Under the pieces are notes generated by a model. That model saw nothing but the letters and a program-made list of their open reading frames with translations, ran no database searches and was not told the origin of the DNA. Positions 16,910 to 24,724 of a DNA stretch of 64,000 bases are shown here, piece after piece. Position 1 is the first letter of the stretch. The number at the start of each line of letters is the position of its first letter. Both the position numbers and the translations under genes were made by a program. The stretch comes from Caballeronia cordobensis (GTDB taxonomy: Bacteria > Pseudomonadota > Gammaproteobacteria > Burkholderiales > Burkholderiaceae). The stretch is taken from contig NZ_FCNY02000010.1 in the NCBI RefSeq assembly GCF_001544575.2, forward strand, positions 186,001 through 250,000, in the 5' to 3' direction.

Positions 16910-17851
16910 ATGCAAAGACTACTGGCCTGCCATCAGCATCAGCCCCTCGCGTACCAATTGCAAATCGGCACTGTCAAGATCACTATAATCGCCGAGTCAG
17001 TGGGACCCCTGTTGCGATGGCAGGAACTCTATCCCGACGCCACAGAGCAATCGATGGCGTCATCCAATACGTCGGCTCATCGCAACCTATACGACGCCCA
17101 CAGCGGTCGGCTTGTCATCGCCATACAGGCTTTCCTCATAGAAAGCGACGGTATAAGGCTACTGGTGGACACGTGTGTTGGCGACTGCAAGCAAAGAGCG
17201 CGACCCGAGTTCAATCACGCCGGATTCGGCTGGCTTGATAGACTTCACGCAGCTGGCGTCAGCGTCCACGATGTTGATTTCGTGCTGGCCACTCATCTGC
17301 ACGTTGACCATGTCGGGTGCAATACGTACTTCGAAGACGGGAGGTGGCGGCCCACGTTTCCTGGGGCGCGCTACCTCTTCGTTAAAGAGGAGTTGGATTT
17401 CTGGACAAGTGATTCGGCAAAGTCCCCGCTGGAACGGACGGGAGACTACATCGGAGATAGCATTTTTCCGATCTTCGAGGCGGGACAGGCCGATATCATT
17501 GAACATGGACACGTCATCAATTCATCGATCCGCTTGATTCCCCTGCCAGGACACACTCCAGGTCACGTCGGAGTTTGCATTGAAAGCGAGGGCCGACGCG
17601 CGGTCATTTCTGGCGATCTATTCCACACCCTGCTTCAATGTGAGAACCCCGACTGGAGCACTAGGTTTTGCGTTGATCCTCAGCAGTCTCGTCAATCCAG
17701 ACGAGCGTTCTTCGAAGAACACGCTGACACAGAGACTACGATAATACCTGCGCACTTTCCTTACCCCTGTGCGGGCTCAATCCACCGCAACGGCGGTAGC
17801 GGTTACGAGTTTCGATTTCTCAGCCCTGAAAAGGTATCCAATATTTTTTAG
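16910..17851 (+). CDS. Metallo-beta-lactamase-fold hydrolase
   Basis: This protein of about 313 residues has the MBL metal signature THLHVDHVGCNT (HxHxDH), then PLPGHTPGHVGV and the aspartate in ISGDLFHT, so it should bind two metals. The family covers glyoxalase II-like thioesterases, lactonases and quorum-quenching AHL lactonases; the HLHVDH form and length fit several of these. In-frame GTG at 16904 and ATG at 16910 are both possible starts. It lies about 100 bases after the operon terminator, so it could be independently transcribed. The substrate is unknown; CoA-thioester or lactone hydrolysis would fit the neighbouring pathway. Confidence 0.85.
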   Translation: MQRLLACHQHQPLAYQLQIGTVKITIIAESVGPLLRWQELYPDATEQSMASSNTSAHRNLYDAHSGRLVIAIQAFLIESDGIRLLVDTCVGDCKQRARPEFNHAGFGWLDRLHAAGVSVHDVDFVLATHLHVDHVGCNTYFEDGRWRPTFPGARYLFVKEELDFWTSDSAKSPLERTGDYIGDSIFPIFEAGQADIIEHGHVINSSIRLIPLPGHTPGHVGVCIESEGRRAVISGDLFHTLLQCENPDWSTRFCVDPQQSRQSRRAFFEEHADTETTIIPAHFPYPCAGSIHRNGGSGYEFRFLSPEKVSNIF

Positions 17852-18025
17852 CTTTTGAATGGAACTCTCGTCACCAGTGTTCGTGAACAGTCCGGATTGA
17901 AATGTAAGAGCGTCAGCGCGACTGAGATGCGCGCCGCGGTGTCAGGCTGGTTGAGCGCAAACAAGCATGTATCGGCGACACGAGGCTTGACATAACGCCG
18001 TCAAGCAAAGTGCATTTTACATAAA

Positions 18026-18049
18026 CCTAATTAGAGCATTCTAATTAGG
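18026..18049. repeat. AT-rich perfect inverted repeat
   Basis: Arms CCTAATTAGA (18026-18035) and TCTAATTAGG (18040-18049) are exact reverse complements around GCAT. Each arm itself contains the palindrome CTAATTAG. The site sits about 175 bases past the MBL gene; it could act as a terminator-like hairpin or as an operator, and no regulator can be named. Confidence 0.6.
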
Positions 18050-18419
18050 ATCACTAATTAAAGATCACCTGTGCGGCTGCAGACCGAGCAAGCGACGTTG
18101 CATCGATTCATCGCAGGCGTCGGCCTTTGCGCACAGTCGTCGGACCCATCCGTCTGGCACCTTTCCATTCTTGACTGAGAGGGCGAGCGCAGGACTGCGC
18201 CTCGTGCGCGACGCGGCGCGAAAGCAAAGACCGGCTGTTCGCGTTACATAAGCCTGAACCACAGCTCAGGCCTGAGAGCGACTTTACTAGTGCGGGCAGT
18301 AGCAATCCTGGCGGCGACGCCGTGAAGATTAGCAGTCCGCCAGGCTGCTGACGTGCAATGCGAGCAGATTCCAGGTCCGCCACACTCTTGAAAGTATCGC
18401 TCGGCTGGCGCGACAACCA

Positions 18420-18443
18420 AGCAGGAAAAAGCGAGTTGCAACA
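18420..18443. repeat. Third, short copy of the terminal part of the 450-bp repeats
   Basis: AGCAGGAAAA then GCGAGTTGCAACA, with one extra A, matches the right ends of the direct repeats at 42424-42875 and 46661-47113. Sequence on either side does not match. This suggests the shared tract is the end of a mobile or recombinogenic unit. Confidence 0.5.
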
Positions 18444-18684
18444 CTTGCGTCACGCGGGCGCAACAAGCCTGGCGATCGGAAGCTTGTCGACCTGGTTAAA
18501 AATGCCGACGTTTGAGTACAGAAGCCTCATGGCGCCGCTAGCGACCGAAAGAGGTCGAAAAACGCATCGAGGAACGCGCTCAATAAACCGAAATTCCTAA
18601 CGGCTCGGCGGTTAACCAGGAGTTAGCGCTTTCGTTTCTGCCATCGAATCGCTCTCAATCAGCGCTCTTCGACGAAGCACGCTC

Positions 18685-18870
18685 TTACGAGACAATTGGC
18701 ACCGCTTCAATCAGCGCAACACCAATCAACGCGCCCAGCACTGCCCCCACCAGCCGCGGATGCCATCGTTCAAGGTGCAGCGTGGCGAATAGCGCCCCGA
18801 TAAAGATGATTCCTAGCAGCGAGAACATGACGACGAGATATCCCATCTCGAACTGGTTGTTGATCAACAT
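18685..18870 (-). CDS. Small membrane protein of unknown function
   Basis: This 61-residue protein has two hydrophobic segments: one covering GYLVVMFSLLGIIFIGAL and one covering LVGAVLGALIGVALIEAV. An in-frame ATG lies 18 bases upstream at 18888, but GGAGGGG directly precedes the ATG at 18870, which is preferred. A near-palindrome of the ATCAC-N3-GTGAT type (18906-18918) lies about 35 bases upstream. The family was not recognised. Confidence 0.6.
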   Translation of the reverse strand: MLINNQFEMGYLVVMFSLLGIIFIGALFATLHLERWHPRLVGAVLGALIGVALIEAVPIVS

Positions 18871-18905
18871 GACCCCTCCCCACTTCATGCTTTACCTAAA
18901 GATTC

Positions 18906-18918
18906 ATCATAGTGTGAT
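18906..18918. promoter_or_regulatory. Imperfect ATCAC-N3-GTGAT site
   Basis: The sequence reads ATCAT-AGT-GTGAT, one base from the palindrome found at 30937, 31532 and 37578. It lies upstream of the small membrane protein gene on the - strand. As the weakest of the four, it could be chance. Confidence 0.35.
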
Positions 18919-19050
18919 GTATGCGAAGGGTGAAAGAAGGAGCGGTTTTTGCTTGAACATGTTGATGCACAAGACGATCGATGGCGTGTAAAAGTGCAGG
19001 CCGGCAGCAAGCCGTCTTGGCGACGCGCGCGATGAAACTCCGGAGGACGC

Positions 19051-19425
19051 ATGAGTACGATAGGGAAGAACCGTTGGGCGATCGCCGAAGGCTATCTACC
19101 GCCTTACAGCAACGGCGACGGACCTGACCTGCAGAGCCACGAGGCCGCGTGCATCCTTAACGCGGGCGAGGAAGACGCGCATATCGAGTTCACCGTGTTC
19201 TTCAAGGATCGTGCTCCAGCCGGCCCCTACCACATCACGGTGCCTGCCAAGCGGACGTTGCATATGCGCTTCAACGATCTTCAGGAACCGGAGAGAATAC
19301 CGACTGGGACCGAATATGCGAGCTACTTCGAGTCGGATGTACCCGTGGTTATTCAGCATACGCGCCTCGATTCTCGGCAATCAGAGCTGGCGTTGTTGAC
19401 CACGGTTGCATTCGGCAGTGACTGA
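19051..19425 (+). CDS. Sensory rhodopsin transducer (ASRT) family protein
   Basis: This 124-residue soluble protein matches the small beta-sandwich family first known as the Anabaena sensory rhodopsin transducer. Seen features are WAIAEGYLPPYS near the N-terminus, HEAACILNAG, VFFKDRAPAGPYHITVPAKR and VVIQHTRLDSRQSE near the end. A GGAGG lies ahead of the ATG. In Anabaena the protein couples to a rhodopsin, but homologues are widespread in bacteria without one, and no rhodopsin gene is in this window. Some members bind DNA or carbohydrate. Its job here is unknown. Confidence 0.85.
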   Translation: MSTIGKNRWAIAEGYLPPYSNGDGPDLQSHEAACILNAGEEDAHIEFTVFFKDRAPAGPYHITVPAKRTLHMRFNDLQEPERIPTGTEYASYFESDVPVVIQHTRLDSRQSELALLTTVAFGSD

Positions 19426-19502
19426 TCCTTTACTGTGCGTCCGATCCGATCGCCACGCATGGTAAAGGAACCTTCTGGGCGGTCGGCTCGCGGAGACTAG
19501 AG

Positions 19503-19919
19503 ATGAAAACATCTTGGTTTCTTGCCTTCTCTAATTCGCTCGCTAGACTGGCCGGGCGCTCGTGGACGTTTGTGACGGCTGCAGGCCTCGTGGTCATCTG
19601 GGGCGCGTCGGGGCCTTTGTTTCACTTTAGTGATACCTGGCAACTGGTGATCAACACGTCCACGACGATCGTTACCTTCCTCATGGTATTCCTGATCCAG
19701 AATACCCAGAACCGGGACACGGCGGCCATGCAAATCAAGCTCGACGAGATCATCCGGGCGATCGACACTGCGCACAACGCGTTGCTCGACCTGGAGCAAC
19801 TCGATCAGAAGGAACTCGCCCATTTTCGGAAGCATTACGAGAGGCTTGCGCAAGAAGCTCGGAGCGATTTACGTTCGTCGAACAGCGGTGCGAATCTTGT
19901 CGACCGCGTCGACCAATGA
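19503..19919 (+). CDS. Low-affinity iron permease family membrane protein
   Basis: This 138-residue protein has two hydrophobic segments (about residues 20-40 and 50-68), then the characteristic tail QNTQNRDTAAMQIKLDEII and a charged region likely to be helical (LLDLEQLDQKELAHFRKHYE). This arrangement matches the bacterial 'low affinity iron permease' family, named after fungal Fet4. Iron transport by such short bacterial forms is unproven. It follows the ASRT-like gene by about 80 bases on the same strand. Confidence 0.8.
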   Translation: MKTSWFLAFSNSLARLAGRSWTFVTAAGLVVIWGASGPLFHFSDTWQLVINTSTTIVTFLMVFLIQNTQNRDTAAMQIKLDEIIRAIDTAHNALLDLEQLDQKELAHFRKHYERLAQEARSDLRSSNSGANLVDRVDQ

Positions 19920-19964
19920 GTCGAGTGACGCACATAATCTTAAGAGCAACGTTGGAGCAAGGCT

Positions 19965-20555
19965 TCAAAACTCGTAACTGATCGACATATTGCATCCCCC
20001 CTCTATCTTGCTCTGTGTGATGGGACTGCTTGCAGCCGTGCCAAGCAGACGTTTGAACGTTCCGTCGGCGGTCATGAACCAGTGCCTGTTCAAGTACCAA
20101 ACGAGAGTGATGCCGAAACCGGCAGATTTCAGTCCGGCGCTCGCTTCATACTTGCGATAGGCGGATGCCGCGGCTTGTGCCGCATTGACACCGAACCAAC
20201 CGTTCATGTAGCTGAAGTCCGCGAGAGAGACGGAAGGGCCTGCAAACCAGAAGAAAGACTCGGTGCTGCCCGGCATCGCCATGTAGGCGCCGACATCCGC
20301 GATCCAGCGGTTAGCGCCACCGAAGCTTCTCGTGAAAGCGGCGCGAAAAACAAGCGGGAATTCCTTCGATACGACGTAATCGGCGGCAAGCTTCATCTCG
20401 GGAGCAGGGTTGATGTTGCCAAGCCCGTTTAACCGCGAAGGATCGTTCTGAGCGCGCCGGCCGAGAGCGTAGACAAGCGCCGCGCTTTTGCGCCAGTTCC
20501 GCCCTTGCAGAAGATTCGCTCCGATGCCCTCGCCGGTCGACGCAAAGAAAAGCAC
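19965..20555 (-). pseudogene. MipA/OmpV-family outer-membrane protein, 5'-truncated
   Basis: The frame encodes the C-terminal ~196 residues of a MipA/OmpV protein: LFFASTGEGIGANLL, WYLNRHWFMTADGTFKRLLG and a C-terminal aromatic (SISYEF). The first codon available is GTG at 20555 and no signal peptide precedes it. Upstream in-frame sequence (AEYCHSPSGEG) only loosely resembles the expected start and runs back to a stop at 20690 without ATG. MipA proteins are about 250-270 residues. It is therefore probably a relic, though a sequence-level frameshift near 20600 would also explain it. Confidence 0.65.
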
Positions 20556-20687
20556 GCCGCTGGGAGTGCGCGCCCAGACCCCCTCGCCACTCGGCGAGTG
20601 GCAGTACTCAGCCGGCGTCCCGCTGGAAAAGCTACGTTCGCGCGTAGTGGCGGCGCGTTCCCGTCGAACTGCGCGGGCGTCGCATGG

Positions 20688-21194
20688 TCAGTGTCGTCGG
20701 CTCCGCTTACTGCTCATTCGTAGCGTCCGATATTCGAACCACGTCAGTGCGATGACGACGATATCCACTGCCGACAGGATCAGCAGCCAGATGGAGTGAG
20801 TGATCGTGAATCGATAGACCTGAAATGCGACGAACGAGGCAAAGAGAGCGAGAGCCACCGGGAAATACCAGAGCTTGCTCTGCAGCAAGCCGGCTATGAG
20901 CCACAGCTTGATGACGCCATGTCCGAGAAGGTAGGCCGCCGCAAAACTCTGTGTTCCGACTGACAGATGCTGCGCGCTGCGAAGGAGGAAGCCGGCGATG
21001 ACATCGTGAGGATCGTCGGCGAATTCATCACAAGTCAACCAGACGACAAACGCCACGAGCGATTGTCGAGACATGAAAAGGGTGGCTGCGCCAGCGATCA
21101 GTTCGGGAAGCGCGAAAGCCGCCTTTGCGCACAAGGTCACGGCGAATGCCAGATGCAGATTCTTGCCGCTTGGGCGCGTGTGTCCTGATCGCAT
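20688..21194 (-). CDS. DUF2127 family membrane protein
   Basis: This 168-residue protein has four hydrophobic segments, with HLSVGTQSFAAAYLLGHG and KLWYFPVALALFASFVAFQ between and within them, and a basic C-terminus. It matches the DUF2127 family of small inner-membrane proteins of unknown function. It starts at ATG 21194 and ends just before the MipA-like relic. Confidence 0.78.
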   Translation of the reverse strand: MRSGHTRPSGKNLHLAFAVTLCAKAAFALPELIAGAATLFMSRQSLVAFVVWLTCDEFADDPHDVIAGFLLRSAQHLSVGTQSFAAAYLLGHGVIKLWLIAGLLQSKLWYFPVALALFASFVAFQVYRFTITHSIWLLILSAVDIVVIALTWFEYRTLRMSSKRSRRH

Positions 21195-21269
21195 TGGAGA
21201 ACGCTCTAGTTCTTGGCTCGTGGGCTATCGATCCGTTCAGGCCCTCGTATGCGGCATTCGTTCTGACCG

Positions 21270-21897
21270 CTAGCGTCGCGCGAGAGACGACACGATTTGG
21301 TCGGCCAGATCGCCCAACGCGCGACTCAGAGCGGCGGCTATGCCCGCGGCGTCATCGCCTGCATGGGACGCGTGCAGTGACGCGTGCCCGGTAGTTCCAA
21401 CGACATCCGACGTACGCTGCGCCACGGCCCACGTCGCCTGCAGCGTCAGTTCTCCCTGCGCAGGGATGTCGACATCGATCACCGTGACGACGAGCGCACG
21501 CGTTCCTTTTGGCGCCGGCGTGTCAGGAAAGATCAGCGCGCCATCGGGAAGCCGCGTTTGCAAATCGCGCGCGAGCGTGGCCCGCATGAGTTGCGCGAGC
21601 GGCGCAGCCCAACGGCACCAGCGCGCGGATGCCGAGCCATCCCGTTACGCCGATAGCCGCGATCGGCACGGCCCAGATCCACCCCGGCCATGCGCTGCGG
21701 CGCACGGCCGCTCTGGTGCGCTGCAGCCGCGTGTTTCTCATGGAGCGCTCCCGGCCGCGTCCCACAGCAGACGCGGGTCGAAGGCCCGCGAGGCGAGCGT
21801 GAAACCCGCGCAGTTCGACATCGGCCCCGCTCTTTAGACTGCCGACCGCGGCCGTGAAGCGCACGACGTAGCTGACGGTCGGCGCATGCATATCCAT
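21270..21897 (-). pseudogene. Decayed pqi-like (MCE transport) genes
   Basis: Pieces of a paraquat-inducible (Pqi) type lipid-transport operon appear in disorder on the - strand. An MCE-like segment (VVRFTAAVGSLKSGADVELRG) lies at 21897-21800. A possible PqiA-like tail in another frame (FDPRLLWDAA) runs into a PqiB-like start at about 21742 (PGWIWAVPIAAIGVTGWL). The C-terminal half of a PqiC/YmbA-type lipoprotein (21587-21270, starting MRATLARDLQTRLPDG) follows. Each piece is shorter than its family, so deletions have removed most of the operon. The family of the middle pieces is less certain than that of the last. Confidence 0.5.
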
Positions 21898-21941
21898 GAT
21901 TGGCCCCCTAAACCATGTGGCTCGCCATAAGGCAAGGTAGG

Positions 21942-23717
21942 TTACCCGCCGCCACGTTGCAATGTCGGTCCACTCAGGCCGAGCGCCGTGTTGACAATAG
22001 CGAGATGGCTGAGCGCCTGGGGGAAATTGCCGGCTAGTTCGCGTCGCTGCGCGTTGTACTGTTCGGAGAGCAGCCCAACGTCGTTGGCGGTGGCGAGCAC
22101 GCGTTCAAACTGTTGCCGCGCCTCCTCGGTGCGCCCCTGCAGGTTCAGACAGTCGGCCATCCAGCAAGAACAGGCGAGGAACGTCCCCTCGCTAGGCCCA
22201 CATGGGTTCTTCTTGCTGCGTCGAATGAGTCCGTTTTCGCTCAGTTCCCGGCGGATGCGCTCGATGGTCGATGCCATGCGCGGGTGGTCGGATGGGAGGA
22301 AGCCGACGAGCGGCATCAGCAGGAGGCTCGCATCGATTTCTTCGCCGCCGTAGTACTGCGTGAAACTGCCGAGCCCCTCGTTCCAGCCTTCGCGAAACAC
22401 TTCCTCACGGATGCAATCGCGTAGCCAAGCCGTCCGTTCGACGACCGGCGAAAGGGCGCTTGGCGCGCCGTGATGCTTTAGGAATCGGTCCAGCGCCACC
22501 CAGACCATCACGCGCGAATAAGTGTAGTGCCGCGGCTCACCACGCGATTCCCAAATGCCCGCGCCCGGCAAACGCCACACTTTCTCGAGATGCTCGACGA
22601 TGCGGGTTTCAATCAGGTCCTCCTGATCGGCGCGTGTCAGTCCGCCGCGCCGCGCGACGTCGAGGCAGTCGATCACTTCCCCTAGCACGTCGAGTTGATG
22701 CTGATGCGCCGCTGCATTGCCGACTCGCACGGGCTTCGCATACCGATGCCCCGGCAGCCAGTCGACGCTCCACTCGCGCAAGTGACGCCCGCCGTCCACC
22801 CGATACATGATCCGGCTGCGCTCCGGCGCGGACCCGATGGTGCGCAATAGCCAGTCGCGCCAGGCTCCCGCTTCTTCGTGATACCCGGCGTTGAGCAGCG
22901 CGACCATCGCAAAGCTGGTATCGCGCAGCCACGCATAGCGATAGTCCCAGTTGAGCCGCCCGCCCGGCGCTTCGGGCAGCGATGTCGTCGACGCGGCGAC
23001 GATCGCGCCGGTGCGGCGATGGATGAGCGCCTTGAGCGTCAGCAGCGACCGGCGGACCGCCGCTGGCCACGCAGTGCGGCTGTCGTCGAATCTGGCGATC
23101 CAGTCCCGCCAGAAGCGTTGCGTCGAGCGCAGCGCGGCCAGGGCGTCGAATGCCTTCGGCTCCGGGTCATGCGTGTGGCCGTAGCTCATTGTGAACGCCA
23201 CCGATTCGGCCGGCGCGACGTTGAACGCAGCGAGCATCGCTCCGTCGCATACCTTTATTTCGACGTTTGCTCGCAACACCACGCGATCCGGCCCGGTGCG
23301 CGCGTGCATCGCGCCATCGATGCGTTCGATCAGCGGCTCAATCTCGCCGTAGTTGAAGCGCAGTCGCAGCTCCGAGCGCATCTCGACAACGCCGCGCAAG
23401 CCCGTCACGATCCGCACGACCGCACTCGGGCCGTCGCCGATGGGCATGAAGTCGGTCACGCGTGCTGCGCCGCCATCGACTTCGAAGTCGGATTCGAGGA
23501 CCAGGGTGTCATGCCGATAAGAACGCGTCTTGCGCACGATGCGCGCGGCCGGTGCGATCGTCCAGCAGCCGTTATCGGAAGTGCCGAGAAGCGCCGCGAA
23601 GCACGCGTCGCCGTCGAAGCGCGGCCAGCATAGCCAGTCGATGGAACCGTCGCGGCTGACGAGTGCAGCTGTATTGCCGTCGCCAATGAGCGCATAGTCC
23701 TCTATGGGGCGGCTCAT
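21942..23717 (-). CDS. Glycoside hydrolase family 15 protein (glucoamylase/trehalase-like)
   Basis: This 591-residue protein starts MSRPIEDYALIGDGNTAALV, as GH15 proteins of this type do. It has an N-terminal beta-sandwich and a C-terminal (alpha/alpha)6 barrel with NWDYRYAWLRDTSF, ESRGEPRHYTYSRVMVWVALDR (general acid Glu) and LLSEQYNAQ (second Glu), then GNFPQALSHLAI. Family members hydrolyse alpha-glucans or trehalose. The start at 23717 is only 5 bases after the SDR stop, so it is the last gene of the leftward unit. The frame extends to 23786 but overlaps that SDR gene. Confidence 0.9.
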   Translation of the reverse strand: MSRPIEDYALIGDGNTAALVSRDGSIDWLCWPRFDGDACFAALLGTSDNGCWTIAPAARIVRKTRSYRHDTLVLESDFEVDGGAARVTDFMPIGDGPSAVVRIVTGLRGVVEMRSELRLRFNYGEIEPLIERIDGAMHARTGPDRVVLRANVEIKVCDGAMLAAFNVAPAESVAFTMSYGHTHDPEPKAFDALAALRSTQRFWRDWIARFDDSRTAWPAAVRRSLLTLKALIHRRTGAIVAASTTSLPEAPGGRLNWDYRYAWLRDTSFAMVALLNAGYHEEAGAWRDWLLRTIGSAPERSRIMYRVDGGRHLREWSVDWLPGHRYAKPVRVGNAAAHQHQLDVLGEVIDCLDVARRGGLTRADQEDLIETRIVEHLEKVWRLPGAGIWESRGEPRHYTYSRVMVWVALDRFLKHHGAPSALSPVVERTAWLRDCIREEVFREGWNEGLGSFTQYYGGEEIDASLLLMPLVGFLPSDHPRMASTIERIRRELSENGLIRRSKKNPCGPSEGTFLACSCWMADCLNLQGRTEEARQQFERVLATANDVGLLSEQYNAQRRELAGNFPQALSHLAIVNTALGLSGPTLQRGGG

Positions 23718-23722
23718 TGCGC

Positions 23723-24724
23723 TCAGCTCCGCCGTTTGGCGGCAAGGCGCAGCAAGCCCACTGCGCCGATGCCCGCGAGTGCCCAAAAAATCGAGCGATG
23801 GCGGTCGGTGAACAGCTCCCAGCTATGCTCTCGCGCTTCGTCGTCGAACCGGCCGTGCGCGCCGAAGTCGCCGGGCACGGGATCGAACAGGTTGCCGGCG
23901 GCATTGCGTTCGAGCGGCTCGTCGGTGAGCTGGCCTGCATAGCCCGCATGCGCCAGATATCGGTCGATGAGCGCGGGCGCGATGCGATTCGCGAGAATCG
24001 CCTTCACGGTCGAGAAGCCGAGCCACACCTCGCGCCTGCGATGGGTCGCCGCGAAAAAGATCGCGCGGGCGGCGACTTCCGGCTGAAAAATCGGCGCGAC
24101 GGGCCGGGCGCGCTTGCCCATCTTGTTCATCGCCCAGTCGAACTGCGGCGTGTTCATCGCGGGAAGCTCGACCATCGGGAGATGGACATTCAGCTTGTCG
24201 TGGATCAGTTCGGAGCGCAGCGAGTCCGTGAAGCCGCGAATGGCGAACTTCGCGCCGCAATACACGGATTGCAGCGGCACTGAGCGATACGCCAGCGCCG
24301 AGCCCACATTGACGATGGTCCCGCGATTGCGCGTACGCATGCGCGAGAGCGCCGACATCATGCCGTGGACCTGACCGAGATACGTGACGCGCGTGCCGCG
24401 CTCGATCTCCTCGGCGGTGAGCGCGGAGACGGGCGCGAACGCGGTGGCCATCGCGACGTTGACCCAGACATCGATGGGCCCAAGCGTGTCTTCCACTTGC
24501 GATGCCGCCGCGTCGATGGCGCGCGCATCGGCGACATCGGTCGGAATGGCGAGCGCGCGCACGGCGAAGCCCGACTCGATTTGGGCAGCGGCGCGCGTGA
24601 GCCGTTCAGCATCGCGCGACAACAGCGCGACGTCATAGCCGTGGCGCGCGAATTCATCGGCAGCCGCGCGCCCGACACCCGCGCCCGCGCCGGTGATGAC
24701 CGCAATTTTTCGTGTCTCGCTCAT
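23723..24724 (-). CDS. SDR-family oxidoreductase with C-terminal membrane anchor
   Basis: This 333-residue protein begins MSETRKIAVITGAGAGVGRA (cofactor motif TGxxxGxG), has SVYCGAKFAIRGF as the YxxxK active site, and ends in a hydrophobic segment (FWALAGIGAVGLLRLA) followed by a basic tail. Its start codon overlaps the GMC stop (ATGA). It belongs to the group of SDRs found beside GMC oxidoreductases and GH15 enzymes. The substrate is unknown. Confidence 0.88.
   Translation of the reverse strand: MSETRKIAVITGAGAGVGRAAADEFARHGYDVALLSRDAERLTRAAAQIESGFAVRALAIPTDVADARAIDAAASQVEDTLGPIDVWVNVAMATAFAPVSALTAEEIERGTRVTYLGQVHGMMSALSRMRTRNRGTIVNVGSALAYRSVPLQSVYCGAKFAIRGFTDSLRSELIHDKLNVHLPMVELPAMNTPQFDWAMNKMGKRARPVAPIFQPEVAARAIFFAATHRRREVWLGFSTVKAILANRIAPALIDRYLAHAGYAGQLTDEPLERNAAGNLFDPVPGDFGAHGRFDDEAREHSWELFTDRHRSIFWALAGIGAVGLLRLAAKRRS

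Larger units (their letters stand above)
17852..18684. other. 833-base stretch with no convincing gene
   Basis: Short frames occur on both strands, but none looks like a conserved protein. The stretch holds an AT-rich perfect hairpin (18026-18049) and a 24-base match to the end of the direct repeats found at 42-47 kb (18420-18443). It looks like a junction containing decayed sequence between the catabolic operon and the small genes that follow. Confidence 0.5.

Noticed and set aside
18065..18453. Short - strand frames downstream of the AT-rich palindrome
   Set aside because: None shows a recognisable domain, and they overlap one another in different frames.
22878..23633. A 251-residue frame on the + strand opposite the GH15 gene
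   Set aside because: It is antisense to the catalytic barrel of GH15 and shows no family signature.
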